A DNA stretch of 64,000 bases from Sphingorhabdus sp. M41 (GTDB lineage: Bacteria > Pseudomonadota > Alphaproteobacteria > Sphingomonadales > Sphingomonadaceae): positions 3,126,501-3,190,500 of the forward strand of contig NZ_CP014545.1 in the NCBI RefSeq assembly GCF_001586275.1, in the 5' to 3' direction. Made by a program: the position numbers and the translations under genes. This document shows positions 1 through 9,155 of this stretch, piece after piece; the first letter of the stretch is position 1; the number at the start of each line of letters is the position of its first letter. A model generated the notes under the pieces. The model saw only the letters and a program-made list of their open reading frames with translations. It was not told where the DNA came from and made no database searches.

Positions 1-1
1 T

Positions 2-316
2 TATCTCGAAATGAAAGCCAGCGACCTGCCCGCCAGCAAGGCCTTCTACGAACAGGCCTTCGGCTTTGCCTTCACCGATTATGGTCCGGGCTATGCCGCT
101 GTCGAAGGAGGGCCGGTCGATATCGGGCTGGCCGCAGGACCCGAACCGGTCGCCCCGATGCCCACGTTCCAGACCGATGATCTGGAAGCCTCGCTCGCAC
201 AGGTCAGAACGGCAGGCGGGGAAATCGTCAAGGAGATTTTTGCCTTTCCCGGCGGACGGCGTTTCGAATGTCTGGACCCGGCGGGCAATCGGCTGGCTAT
301 CTATCAGCCGGACTAG
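2..316 (+). CDS. VOC (glyoxalase/bleomycin-resistance fold) family protein, 5' end outside window
   Basis: The last 104 residues of a vicinal-oxygen-chelate protein. The frame is open to the left edge (residues YLE precede the first in-window ATG at 11), so the true start lies outside. Visible are a VOC module opening (DLPASKAFYEQAFGF) and the closing strand FECLDPAGNRLAIYQPD, whose Glu is the usual metal-ligand position. Family members bind a divalent metal and act on small electrophiles or serve as resistance proteins; the substrate cannot be read from this fragment. A stand-alone single-module VOC protein is the likeliest identity. Confidence 0.8.
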   Translation, partial: YLEMKASDLPASKAFYEQAFGFAFTDYGPGYAAVEGGPVDIGLAAGPEPVAPMPTFQTDDLEASLAQVRTAGGEIVKEIFAFPGGRRFECLDPAGNRLAIYQPD

Positions 317-428
317 GTTGCTCACAATTTCCGGCTAGCGCATGGGATTGAAAAGACAAGCTGCACAATCTGTCCGTCCGTCATCAAAGCTCTTCCCCAA
401 AATCCTATTCGCGACTAACACCAACAGC

Positions 429-1100
429 ATGTGGCAGCTGTACCAATTCCCCCTATGTCCGTTTTCCCGCAAAGTCCGCTTGTTGCTGGGCGAGAAGTCG
501 GTTGGCTATGAGCTTGTCCGCGAATCGCCATGGGATCAGCGCGACGAATTTCTGTCGATGAACCCGACCGGCCGAACACCGGTGATGAAACATAGCGAGC
601 GCGACATCCATCTGGTCGACAGCGTCGCCATCTGCGAATATATCGAGGAAACGGTCGAGAAGGTTCCGATGATCAACGGCACGGCAGTGAACCGGGCCGA
701 GATCCGGCGTCTTGTTGCCTGGTTTGACGAGCAATTTTACGGCGACGTGACCGCGCCAATGATGCACGAGCGGATGCACAAACGACTGGTCCGGCGGGAG
801 CCACCCGAGGCCAAGATCCTCCGCGAAGCGATGCGCCGGGCGAACGTCCACCTCGACTATATCGACTATCTGATCGACCACCGCAGCTGGCTGGCCGGGG
901 CGACGATGAGCCTCGCCGACCTTGCCGCGGCGGCCCAGATTTCCGTCGCGGATTATCTCGGTGCGATTGACTGGGCCGGACATGAACAGACCAAGGCCTG
1001 GTACAGCATGTTTAAGTCACGCCCCTCGTTCCGGCCGCTGCTGTCCGAACGCATGGAAGTGATTGCGCCACCAGCGCATTACGAAAAAGTGGATTTTTGA
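429..1100 (+). CDS. Glutathione S-transferase family protein
   Basis: A 223-residue cytosolic-type glutathione S-transferase. The N-terminal thioredoxin-like half starts WQLYQFPLCPFSRKVRLLLG, with the Cys-Pro-x-Ser active-site loop, and carries the cis-proline loop NPTGRTPVMK near residue 45. The helical C-terminal half contains the SLADLAAAAQISVADYLGAIDW helix that usually follows the N-capping box. The frame extends upstream to 342, but the 29 extra residues do not look like GST sequence, so ATG 429 is preferred. Expected role is glutathione conjugation or reduction in the cytoplasm; substrate unknown. A second, unrelated GST lies at 24856. Confidence 0.85.
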   Translation: MWQLYQFPLCPFSRKVRLLLGEKSVGYELVRESPWDQRDEFLSMNPTGRTPVMKHSERDIHLVDSVAICEYIEETVEKVPMINGTAVNRAEIRRLVAWFDEQFYGDVTAPMMHERMHKRLVRREPPEAKILREAMRRANVHLDYIDYLIDHRSWLAGATMSLADLAAAAQISVADYLGAIDWAGHEQTKAWYSMFKSRPSFRPLLSERMEVIAPPAHYEKVDF

Positions 1101-1157
1101 TACAGGACGGATATGGCTTTTCGCAGAGTCAACTCCGAACCTGTACCGGAGACTTGC

Positions 1158-1598
1158 CTAGAGTGGCTTGATCATCAGCACTTTGTCCATGCCGGGCGCA
1201 AATCCGTCTTTTTCCCGACCGGTTTCGACAAATCCGAATTTTTCGAAAAAGGGAGCGATTCTGGGCGTGGTGGACAAGTCGGCTTCGCTATAGTCGCCGG
1301 CTTTGGCAATTTCCTGCAGCCGGTGCTCGGTGAGCAAGCGTCCGAGACCATCACCATGATGCGCCTGGTCGACCATGCCCCAGGTAAAGCGCGCCTGCCC
1401 GCGTTCCTCTCTGGCGAAGCCGCCGCAACCGACTATCCGGCCATGCTGCTCGATGCAGAAATAATCGCCAGCCGGCTGGTCGAGAAATTCGACAAACAGG
1501 TGACGCTCTGTCGGATCAAAGAAATCCGGGACATTGCTGTCAAACAAGGCCAGGCAGGCATATTTGTCGCCAGGGGCATAGGGCCGGACAATGGTCAT
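1158..1598 (-). CDS. GNAT family N-acetyltransferase
   Basis: A 146-residue single-domain GNAT protein. The acetyl-CoA pyrophosphate loop is visible as QAHHGDGLGRLLTEHRL (about residues 79-95), followed by the TTPRIAPFFEKFGFVETGR strand-helix that closes the fold. It overlaps the end of ubiG by four bases (ATGA, 1595-1598), so the two are probably translated from one mRNA. Substrate is unknown. Coupling to ubiG may only reflect shared transcription rather than a role in ubiquinone synthesis. Confidence 0.82.
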   Translation of the reverse strand: MTIVRPYAPGDKYACLALFDSNVPDFFDPTERHLFVEFLDQPAGDYFCIEQHGRIVGCGGFAREERGQARFTWGMVDQAHHGDGLGRLLTEHRLQEIAKAGDYSEADLSTTPRIAPFFEKFGFVETGREKDGFAPGMDKVLMIKPL

Positions 1599-2326
1599 GA
1601 GGTCCGCACAATCGTCATCAGATAGTTGAGCGACAGATTGTCGGACAGCACAAAGCCTTTGGCCGGACTGTAGGAGAGACCGGTGGTGTCAATCACTGCG
1701 AGCCCGGCGTTGTTCAACAGTTTCTCCAGCTCGTCCGGGGTGAGAAACTGATCATGATGATGGGTCCCGCGCGGAACCTGCCCGGTCCGCTCGGCCAGTT
1801 CGACCAGCAGCAGGTTGGAAAGCGCGGTGCGATTGGGGGTCGAGATGATCATCAGCCCGTCGTCAGCCATGCTGGCAGCGAGCCCATCGACGAAGCCCTG
1901 CGGATCCTCGACATGTTCGAGCACCTCGAGCGACGTGACCAGATCGAAATCCTTCCCGCCAAAATCCTCGATGGCCTCGTTGCGATAGTCGATGTCCAGC
2001 CCTTGCGGTCCGGAATGGGCCCGCGCCACAGCGATATTCTCCGCCGCCGCGTCAAGGCCGGTCACGCTGGCGCCCAGCCTTGCCAATGGTTCGCACAGCA
2101 AGCCGGCACCGCAACCGACATCAAGCGCTGTTTTGCCGGAAAGCGGCTTCAACAGGCTGCTGTCGCTATGAAAATGCAGATCAATCGCGTCGCGGATATA
2201 GGCAAGCCTGACCGGATTCAGACGGTGCAACATGGCCGAAGAGCCCTTCGGGTCCCACCAGTCCGCTGCGAGTGCGCCGAAATGCGCGGCTTCTTGGGGC
2301 TTGATTGTGCTACTTGCCTTTGTCAT
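1595..2326 (-). CDS. ubiG: Ubiquinone biosynthesis O-methyltransferase UbiG
   Basis: A 243-residue class I SAM-dependent methyltransferase that performs both O-methylations of the ubiquinone ring (2-polyprenyl-6-hydroxyphenol and 3-demethylubiquinol). The family opening EAAHFGALAADWWDP, then HRLNPVRLAYIRDAI, is diagnostic; SAM motif I is ALDVGCGAGLLCEPLARLG (about residues 67-85), followed by SLEVLEHVEDPQGFV. A strong ribosome site (AGAGGGGGC) sits directly before the ATG. It is divergent from lysC across a 68-base gap. Another quinone gene, coq7, lies at 9830. Confidence 0.95.
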   Translation of the reverse strand: MTKASSTIKPQEAAHFGALAADWWDPKGSSAMLHRLNPVRLAYIRDAIDLHFHSDSSLLKPLSGKTALDVGCGAGLLCEPLARLGASVTGLDAAAENIAVARAHSGPQGLDIDYRNEAIEDFGGKDFDLVTSLEVLEHVEDPQGFVDGLAASMADDGLMIISTPNRTALSNLLLVELAERTGQVPRGTHHHDQFLTPDELEKLLNNAGLAVIDTTGLSYSPAKGFVLSDNLSLNYLMTIVRTS

Positions 2327-2394
2327 GCCCCCTCTTTATCAGGCTTTTCAATCCTGTTCAGGCCCTTTTTATCGAAAGTTTTACCGACAGCAGC

Positions 2395-3663
2395 ATGGCA
2401 CGCATAGTGATGAAATTCGGCGGCACCTCAATGGCCGGAATCGAACGTATCCGCCGGGTGGCGCAGATCGTCAAACAACAGGCCGACGCCGGTCATGAAG
2501 TGGCGGTGGTGGTATCCGCCATGGCCGGCGATACCGACCGGCTGGTCAATTTCTGCCGCGAAGCCAGTTCGCTTTATGATCCGGCCGAATATGACGTCGT
2601 CGTGGCGTCGGGCGAACAGGTGACTTCGGGACTGCTCGCGATCGCGCTGCAATCTCTGGGAGCCAAGGCGCGCAGCTGGCTTGGCTGGCAAATGCCGATC
2701 CACACGATCGAGGCGCATAGCAAGGCACGGATTGATTCGATTGACGCAACGGCGCTGAGCGCAGCGATGCAGAGCGGCGAAATCGCTATCATCCCCGGTT
2801 TTCAGGGCATCAGCGACGATGGCCGGATCACGACATTGGGTCGCGGTGGTTCCGATACCAGCGCGGTTGCCATAGCCGCAGCGGTCAAGGCTGACCGCTG
2901 CGACATCTATACCGATGTCGATGGCGTCTACACCTCCGATCCCCGCATCGTGACCCGCGCGCGCAAGCTGAAGACCGTGACCTTCGAGGAAATGCTGGAA
3001 CTGGCGAGTGTCGGGGCCAAGGTGTTGCAGACCCGCTCGGTCGGCCTGGCGATGAAGGAAGGCGTGCGGATCCAGGTCCTCTCTTCCTTCACCGACGAAA
3101 ATACCAACTGGACCGCCGACGACCTGCCCGGAACAATGATTATCAGCGAAGACGAAATGGAGACGGACGATATGGAAGGCCAATTGATTACCGGCATCGC
3201 CCACGACAAGAATGAATCCAAGATCACTTTAACGCGCGTTCCCGACAAGCCGGGTGCGGTCGCCAATATTTTTGCGCCGCTCGCCGATGCGGCGATCAAT
3301 GTCGACATGATCATCCAGAATGTCGGCCGCGAAAAGGGCGAGACCGATGTGACCTTCACCGTGCCCAGCGCCGATCTCGACCAGGCGATGCAGGTGCTGG
3401 AAGGCGCCCAGGACAGCATCGGCTACAACCGCCTGATCCCCGACAGCAATGTCGCAAAAATCTCCGTCGTCGGCGTCGGCATGAAGAGCCATGCCGGCAT
3501 CGCTGCCACCATGTTCAAGGCGCTGGCCGAGCGCGGCGTCAATATCCAGGCGATCACCACATCGGAAATCAAGGTCAGTGTGCTGATCGAGGAAGATTAT
3601 ACCGAACTGGCGCTGCGCGTGCTGCACACGGCTTACGGCCTGGACGCAGAAGACGCCGCCTAA
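2395..3663 (+). CDS. lysC: Aspartate kinase LysC
   Basis: A 422-residue aspartokinase (EC 2.7.2.4), first step of the lysine/threonine/methionine and diaminopimelate pathway. It opens with MARIVMKFGGTSMAG, the lysine-containing ATP/aspartate motif. The kinase domain (GRGGSDTSAVAIAAA near residue 150) is followed by two ACT domains, recognisable at VPDKPGAVANIFAPLADAAI and at VVGVGMKSHAGIAATMFKAL, which normally confer feedback inhibition by lysine and/or threonine. The open frame begins at 2305, but those 30 residues are not family-like; ATG 2395 gives the standard N-terminus. dapE of the same pathway is at 25538. Confidence 0.96.
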   Translation: MARIVMKFGGTSMAGIERIRRVAQIVKQQADAGHEVAVVVSAMAGDTDRLVNFCREASSLYDPAEYDVVVASGEQVTSGLLAIALQSLGAKARSWLGWQMPIHTIEAHSKARIDSIDATALSAAMQSGEIAIIPGFQGISDDGRITTLGRGGSDTSAVAIAAAVKADRCDIYTDVDGVYTSDPRIVTRARKLKTVTFEEMLELASVGAKVLQTRSVGLAMKEGVRIQVLSSFTDENTNWTADDLPGTMIISEDEMETDDMEGQLITGIAHDKNESKITLTRVPDKPGAVANIFAPLADAAINVDMIIQNVGREKGETDVTFTVPSADLDQAMQVLEGAQDSIGYNRLIPDSNVAKISVVGVGMKSHAGIAATMFKALAERGVNIQAITTSEIKVSVLIEEDYTELALRVLHTAYGLDAEDAA

Positions 3664-3670
3664 ATATTTT

Positions 3671-3756
3671 CCCTCCCCTTCAGGGGCGGGATCAAGGAAG
3701 GGGGAGTCATAGTGAACTGCCCCCTCTCCCAACCCTCTTCCCGGAAGGGAAGCGGG
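3671..3756. repeat. Intergenic palindromic GC-rich element between lysC and the nitronate monooxygenase
   Basis: A run of C-rich and G-rich blocks that can fold: CCCTCCCCTTCAGGGGCGGG at the left, GGAAGGGGGAG in the middle, then CCCCCTCTCCC and CTTCCCGGAAGGGAAG at the right. It resembles the other CCCTCCC...GGGAGGG elements at 52783 and 53507. It may act as a transcription stop or stabilising hairpin after lysC, but no T-run follows. The class is inferred from shared motifs within this window only. Confidence 0.55.
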
Positions 3757-3773
3757 CTTTAGAAAGAAACCCT

Positions 3774-4778
3774 ATGACCCATTCCAAACTTCAGCATCTC
3801 ATGCAACGCGGCACCGATTTTCTCGGCTGCGAAACCGCGATCATGTGCGGGGCGATGTCCTGGGTCTCGGAACGCAATCTGGTCAGCGCGATTTCCAATG
3901 CCGGCGGCTTTGGCGTGATTGCCTGCGGCGCGATGACGCCGGAATTGCTCGACACGGAAATTGCCGAGACCAAGAAACGCACCGACAAGCCGTTCGGCGT
4001 CAATCTGATCACCATGCATCCCGATCTGATGGCGCTGATTGCCGTCTGCGGCAAACATGCGGTAACCCATGTTGTTCTGGCCGGCGGTCTGCCGCCCAAG
4101 GGCAGTCTGGAGGCGATCAAGGAAACTGGCGCAAAGGTAATCTGCTTCGCTCCCGCCATGGCGCTGGCGAAGAAATTCGTCCGCTCCGGCGTCGACGCGC
4201 TGGTCATCGAAGGCATGGAAGCGGGCGGTCATATCGGTCCGGTGTCGACCTCGGTGCTGGCGCAGGAAATATTGCCCGAGATCGCGAGCCAGCTTCCCGT
4301 CTTCGTCGCCGGCGGTATCGGCACCGGCGAGATGATCGCCGCCTATCTCGAAATGGGGGCCAGCGGCGTCCAGCTCGGCACCCGCTTTGTCTGCGCCCAT
4401 GAATCCATCGCCCATCCCGATTTCAAGAAAGCCTTCATCCGCGGCAATGCCCGCGATGCGATCACCAGCGTCCAGGTCGATCCGCGCCTGCCGGTGATCC
4501 CGGTCCGCGCGCTGAAGAACAAGGGCACCGAAGAATTCACCCGCAAGCAGATCGAGGTCGCCAAATTACTGGATTCGGGCGAGATAGAAATGGGCGAAGC
4601 ACAGCTGCAAATTGAACATTTTTGGGCAGGAGCGTTACGAAAAGCGGTCATAGATGGCGATATTGAGCATGGAAGTGTCATGGCCGGACAGTCGGTCGGC
4701 ATGGTCAAGGCAGAAGAATCCGTGGCCGAAATTATCAAATCTCTGATCGAACAGGCCGAAACCGCACTGGCCCGCTAG
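3774..4778 (+). CDS. Nitronate monooxygenase / NAD(P)H-dependent flavin oxidoreductase
   Basis: A 334-residue FMN-dependent TIM-barrel enzyme of the 2-nitropropane dioxygenase-like family, which oxidises alkyl nitronates (for example propionate-3-nitronate) or reduces small substrates in the cytoplasm. The flavin-binding signatures are visible: IEGMEAGGHIGP in the middle, then the phosphate loop FVAGGIGTGEMIAAYLEMGA with GVQLGTRFVCAHES. Length fits the family. The ATG follows a repeat element that separates it from lysC. FabK-type enoyl reductases share the fold, so the exact substrate is unresolved. Confidence 0.85.
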   Translation: MTHSKLQHLMQRGTDFLGCETAIMCGAMSWVSERNLVSAISNAGGFGVIACGAMTPELLDTEIAETKKRTDKPFGVNLITMHPDLMALIAVCGKHAVTHVVLAGGLPPKGSLEAIKETGAKVICFAPAMALAKKFVRSGVDALVIEGMEAGGHIGPVSTSVLAQEILPEIASQLPVFVAGGIGTGEMIAAYLEMGASGVQLGTRFVCAHESIAHPDFKKAFIRGNARDAITSVQVDPRLPVIPVRALKNKGTEEFTRKQIEVAKLLDSGEIEMGEAQLQIEHFWAGALRKAVIDGDIEHGSVMAGQSVGMVKAEESVAEIIKSLIEQAETALAR

Positions 4779-4825
4779 CGGTCAACCGTCTTGCCTGAAC
4801 GATACAGCTTGGGCATAGGCAGAGC

Positions 4826-5371
4826 ATGACCGAACATGCTTCCAAATCTTCCAATGCTGATCGATTCGGCGCGATGGAAACTGACTCGTCGCACAACTAT
4901 AACCAGGGCCTGACACCGCTACATCCGCCGCAGAAAAGCCTGATCCGGTTCAATATGATCCTGCGCGCGCTGGTCCTGCTGATCCTCGCCTCGGTCGCCG
5001 AAACGCTGCTCTATATGCATCACGAGATACAGCCAGGAATGGTCCTTTTTCCTGCGGCATTCTTCGCCATTTTGCTTGTCTTCGTCCTGCCGAACCGCAT
5101 CTACCGCCGCTGGGGCTATGACATGGGCGACGAGCAATTGCGGGTGCTGCGCGGCTTTCTCTGGCGCAAGGACACAATCGTCCCGTTCAACCGAATCCAG
5201 CATATCGATGTCGCCCAGGGTCCGCTGCAGCGCCTGTTCGGCCTCTCGACCCTGATCGTGCACACCGCCGGGACGCACAACAGCATCGTCACCCTGCCCG
5301 GCCTCGCCACCATCGATGCCGAGGATATGCGCGAGACGATCAAGGGCCATATCCGCCAAGACATGATATGA
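4826..5371 (+). CDS. PH domain-containing membrane protein (YdbS-like, bPH2)
   Basis: A 181-residue protein with a polar N-terminus, two closely spaced membrane helices (about residues 43-62 and 72-89), and then one bacterial PH-like (bPH2) module. The module has the characteristic run LRVLRGFLWRKDTIVPFNRI, then QHIDVAQGPLQRLFGLSTL. This is the layout of YdbS of Bacillus. Its stop overlaps the start of the three-module partner at 5368 by four bases (ATGA), which implies co-translation and probably a two-subunit membrane complex. The molecular role of the pair is unknown. Confidence 0.85.
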   Translation: MTEHASKSSNADRFGAMETDSSHNYNQGLTPLHPPQKSLIRFNMILRALVLLILASVAETLLYMHHEIQPGMVLFPAAFFAILLVFVLPNRIYRRWGYDMGDEQLRVLRGFLWRKDTIVPFNRIQHIDVAQGPLQRLFGLSTLIVHTAGTHNSIVTLPGLATIDAEDMRETIKGHIRQDMI

Positions 5372-6882
5372 GCGAGCCATCCGCCAACCCGGCGCCGAAC
5401 AATAGCGCCCCTTTTCAACATCTTCATCCGCTCAGTATCATCCTGAAATCCGTCGGCACGCTGGGTCAGAATCTTTTTGCGATCCTCGTCCTCCATTTCA
5501 GCCTGTTCGATCAGAACGTGCTCTACACCGGGATCGCAGCTGTAGCGCTGATAACGCTGATCGTCGGAGTGACCGCGCTGATCTGGTCGCGCTTCACCTA
5601 TCAGGTCACCGCCAGGGAAATCCGGATCAAGAGCGGCCTGCTCAACCGCAACAATCGCTCGATCCCATTCGACCGGATTCAGGATGTCAGCCTCGAACAG
5701 AAGCTGATCAGCCGCCTCCTGGGCCTTGCCACCGTCGCGCTGGAAACCGGTTCTGGCGGTGGCGAAGATGGCCAGCTCGATGCGCTTTCTCGAAGAGATG
5801 CCGAGATGCTGCGCGACACGATCCGCGACTATAAGGCTGGGTTAGGTGCCGACGATAGCCGGTTGGAAGACCATCAGGTCATGGCAGACACCCCGCCGCT
5901 GTTCGCGATGGACAACCGCCGCATAGTCATCGCCGGACTGTTCAACTTCTCCTTCGTCCTGCTGGCAATACTCGGCGCCCTTGCCCAGAACCTGGATTTC
6001 CTGCTGCCCGACGGCTTTTTCGATCCGCGCAGCTGGATCGACGCTTTTCCGGAACAGGAGACCATCAATGGGTATAGCTCATGGGTGCGTCTGGGAGGTG
6101 CGCTGGCCGCAATCCTGTCGTTGATCACCATCGGCTTTGTCAGCGGTATCGTCCGGACATTCGTCCGCGAATATGGCTTCCGCCTCGACCGGATCGACAC
6201 TGGACAGCCCGGATTCCGGCGACGACGCGGGCTATTCACCCTGACCGACATGGTCATGCCGATCCACCGGGTTCAGGCCGCAATATTGCAGACCGGTCCG
6301 GTTCGCGCGCGCTTCGGCTGGTATCATCTCAAATTCACATCGCTGGCGGGAGACGGCAAGGGCGAGACGGACCATAGCGCGGCTCCCTGTGCAACGCTCG
6401 CCGAAATCGAACCGATCCTCGATGACTGTGCCATCCGCCAGCCCCCGGCCGATCTTATATTTCAGGGCGTCAACCCCGCCTTCTGGTGGCGCGGTGCACT
6501 CATGATCTCGCTGCTGCTCATCGCTATCGCCCTCGGCAGCGGCCTGTTCGTCCATCCCGGCTTGTTCGCAATCATCCTGCTCGCTGGTCCGGTTGGCCTG
6601 ATTCAATTTCTCAACTGGCGGCACCATCAATATGCCTTGAGCAATGGCCAGCTATACGTCCGGTCCGGCTGGTGGCGACGCAAGTTGACCATCCTCCCGC
6701 TCCGCAAGATTCAGACCGTCGATGTCAGCCAAAGGCCGCTTGATCATCCGCTGGACCTCGCAACGCTCACTATCGGCATTGCCGGAGGATCGACGATCGC
6801 GCCGCTCACCATCGCCGCTATCGGCTTTCAAAACGCCATGAATTTGCGCGCCCGGATACTCCACCTCCAAAATCAGGCTTGA
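5368..6882 (+). CDS. PH domain-containing membrane protein (YdbT-like, three bPH2 modules)
   Basis: A 504-residue polytopic membrane protein with three bPH2 modules separated by pairs of transmembrane helices. The modules are recognisable by the repeated pattern of aromatic/basic strand, P-hydrophobic-x-R-I/V-Q and a following LGL/FG turn: LNRNNRSIPFDRIQDVSLEQ, then LTDMVMPIHRVQAAI, then RRKLTILPLRKIQTVDVSQ. This matches YdbT. The start codon overlaps the stop of the YdbS-like gene. In Bacillus the homologous pair has been linked to antimicrobial resistance; here the function is open. Confidence 0.85.
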   Translation: MSEPSANPAPNNSAPFQHLHPLSIILKSVGTLGQNLFAILVLHFSLFDQNVLYTGIAAVALITLIVGVTALIWSRFTYQVTAREIRIKSGLLNRNNRSIPFDRIQDVSLEQKLISRLLGLATVALETGSGGGEDGQLDALSRRDAEMLRDTIRDYKAGLGADDSRLEDHQVMADTPPLFAMDNRRIVIAGLFNFSFVLLAILGALAQNLDFLLPDGFFDPRSWIDAFPEQETINGYSSWVRLGGALAAILSLITIGFVSGIVRTFVREYGFRLDRIDTGQPGFRRRRGLFTLTDMVMPIHRVQAAILQTGPVRARFGWYHLKFTSLAGDGKGETDHSAAPCATLAEIEPILDDCAIRQPPADLIFQGVNPAFWWRGALMISLLLIAIALGSGLFVHPGLFAIILLAGPVGLIQFLNWRHHQYALSNGQLYVRSGWWRRKLTILPLRKIQTVDVSQRPLDHPLDLATLTIGIAGGSTIAPLTIAAIGFQNAMNLRARILHLQNQA

Positions 6883-6945
6883 CTAAAGCCGCCGATCATT
6901 CACGATAGTTGCCAGAGATATTATCGAGGCAATTTCGGAGAGAAG

Positions 6946-8715
6946 ATGATGCGCAGAACAAGTTTAGCCATGCTGGCACCGCTGGCAATGCTGGTCGGTG
7001 CGCCGGTCCATGCACAAGCGGATGCCAACCGGACATCCTCCGAGTTACATGATATCATCGATGATTATTGGGCCTATCAGCTGGAACAATATCCGGAATT
7101 TGCATCCTCCCTCGGGGTTGACGATCCGATTGGCCGGGTCAGCGACTACAGTCTGGAAGCGGAAGACAGTCGCGTCGTAAAAGCGAAGGCCTGGCTCGCG
7201 CAACTCGACGCGATAGACACCGCGACCCTGAGCGAGGATGACAAGACCAACTATGGCATATTGCGCCGGACGCTCGCAGAGCAGATCGAAGCGAATAACT
7301 ACGGCCAGCGGACGATCAATTTCACCAATCGCGGCGGCTGGCACCAGAATTTTGCCAGCATGCAGAACAACCTGCCGTTCCGCAACGCGCAGGATTATCA
7401 GACCTATATCAACCGGCTGAAGCAATATGCCACGGTCAATGACCAGTCGATCACGGTCGCCAACCAGGCCCTCGCCGGCGGCTATGTCCAGCCCTGCGTT
7501 TCGATGGTCGGCTATGAAACCAGTATCTCCGGCCTGCTCACCGATGATGCCAGAGAGTCGCGTTTCTACCAGCCCTTCACACGCAAACGGCCTGAGACGA
7601 TTAACGAAGAGACGTTCGACAAGCTGGCAGCAGAAGCCGCCGGAACCATCACCAGCGTCATCAACCCCGCAGTGAAAAAGCATCTCGACTGGTATAACAA
7701 AGACTATGCCCCGAACTGCGCCCAGGCACCCGGGGTCTCGGCCCAGCCCGGCGGTGCGAAATATTATGATTTCCGCATCCGCCAGATGACGACCACCGAC
7801 AAGACGGCCGACGAAATCCACAATATCGGCCTAAGCGAAGTGGCGCGGATCCGGGCCGAGATGGTGGATGTCGCCAAGGAGGCTGGGTACGATACCCGCG
7901 AAGCCTTTATCGAACATCTGCGGACCGACCCGCAATATTATGCCAAGACGCCGGAAGAGCTGATGGAGAAAGTCGCCCGGGTGACAAAGACCATTGATGG
8001 CAAAATGCCATCGATCATCGGCAAGCTGGCACGGCTGCCTTATGGCATCAAGGAAATCCCGGCAGAGACGGCCGAAGGCACGACCACCGCTTATTATAAT
8101 CCCGGTTCGCCAGATGTTGGCATTGCTGGCTTTTATTATGTAAACACGTCGAAACTCGACCAGCGGCCCTTCTGGGAAATTCCGGCGCTGAGCGTTCACG
8201 AAGCGGTGCCCGGCCACCATCAGCAGATCGCGTTGCAGCAGGAACTCGACATGCCGGACTTCCGCAAACATGGCGCATTTTTCACCGCCTTTGTCGAAGG
8301 CTGGGGACTCTATTCGGAACGGCTCGGTATCGAAATGGACCTTTACGATACGCCAGCCAAGAATATGGGCCGGCTATCCTACGAAATGTGGCGCGCCTGC
8401 CGGCTGGTCGTCGATACCGGCATTCACAGCAAGGGCTGGAGCAAGCAGCGGGCGATCGATTTCATGACCGACAATACCGCGCTCAGCGAGGCCAATATCG
8501 AGGCGGAAGTGAATCGCTATATCAGCTGGCCCGGTCAGGCTTTGGCCTATAAAATGGGCGAACTGAAAATCCGCGAGCTACGCGGCAAGGCGACCCGCGA
8601 ACTGGGCGACAAGTTCGACCTGCGCGAATTTCACGATGTCGTACTGGGTCAGGGCGCTGTCCCGCTCGATATGCTCGAGGCGCAAGTAAATCGGTGGATA
8701 GAAGGACAGAAATAG
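6946..8715 (+). CDS. Secreted DUF885 family protein (predicted metallopeptidase-like)
   Basis: A 589-residue exported protein with a signal peptide ending at PVHAQA (about residue 25). The DUF885 hallmark HEAVPGHHQQ lies near residue 424, followed by FVEGWGLYSERLGIEMDLYD and the downstream MWRACRLVVDTGIHSKGW block. The HE-x-x-PGHH motif resembles a zinc-peptidase site, and the family is usually annotated as a putative peptidase, although activity is rarely shown. A GGAGAGAAG ribosome site precedes ATG 6946. The next gene starts immediately after its stop. A paralogue lies at 60884. Confidence 0.85.
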   Translation: MMRRTSLAMLAPLAMLVGAPVHAQADANRTSSELHDIIDDYWAYQLEQYPEFASSLGVDDPIGRVSDYSLEAEDSRVVKAKAWLAQLDAIDTATLSEDDKTNYGILRRTLAEQIEANNYGQRTINFTNRGGWHQNFASMQNNLPFRNAQDYQTYINRLKQYATVNDQSITVANQALAGGYVQPCVSMVGYETSISGLLTDDARESRFYQPFTRKRPETINEETFDKLAAEAAGTITSVINPAVKKHLDWYNKDYAPNCAQAPGVSAQPGGAKYYDFRIRQMTTTDKTADEIHNIGLSEVARIRAEMVDVAKEAGYDTREAFIEHLRTDPQYYAKTPEELMEKVARVTKTIDGKMPSIIGKLARLPYGIKEIPAETAEGTTTAYYNPGSPDVGIAGFYYVNTSKLDQRPFWEIPALSVHEAVPGHHQQIALQQELDMPDFRKHGAFFTAFVEGWGLYSERLGIEMDLYDTPAKNMGRLSYEMWRACRLVVDTGIHSKGWSKQRAIDFMTDNTALSEANIEAEVNRYISWPGQALAYKMGELKIRELRGKATRELGDKFDLREFHDVVLGQGAVPLDMLEAQVNRWIEGQK

Positions 8716-9135
8716 ATGAAATTGTTTCGAGCCATTTTATATATAATCAGCCTTGCCGTCGCGACTCCCTCGCTGGCGCAAGCAACGCCGGAAACACTGG
8801 CCAACGATGTTTTGGTTGCCTACCAAAAAGGCAATGTCGACGAATTTAGCAAATTGGTGACGGCCTCTCCGTTACTGGACAAAACCGCCACACTGAAAGC
8901 CCAGATCAAGACCAATATTCAGACATTGCTGGATATTTATGGACCCGTTGAAGGATGGGAACTGGTGCGAGCAAAATCTGCTTCCGACCGATATGTCGAG
9001 AATAGCTATCTCATTTTTCAAAATGAATATGCGACGCGATTGAAACTCTCGTTTTACAAGCGTTCTTCTGGATGGATTATCGCCAGTTTTAAAATAGATG
9101 ACAGCATTAGCGAGTTGCTGGAAGAAGCAGACTGA
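8716..9135 (+). CDS. Small secreted protein of unknown function
   Basis: A 139-residue protein with a clear signal peptide (MKLFRAILYIISLAVATPSLAQA). The mature part is mixed alpha/beta (VLVAYQKGNVDEFSKLV, then a C-terminal strand pair WIIASFKIDD), which recalls DUF3887/NTF2-like small periplasmic proteins, but I do not recognise the family with certainty. Its ATG abuts the TAG of the DUF885 gene, so the two are likely co-transcribed. My hand count gives about 47% GC over 8761-9120, well below the neighbours, which suggests different ancestry or relaxed codon use. Confidence 0.7.
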   Translation: MKLFRAILYIISLAVATPSLAQATPETLANDVLVAYQKGNVDEFSKLVTASPLLDKTATLKAQIKTNIQTLLDIYGPVEGWELVRAKSASDRYVENSYLIFQNEYATRLKLSFYKRSSGWIIASFKIDDSISELLEEAD

Positions 9136-9155
9136 ACCAACGCAGCCAATGACGG

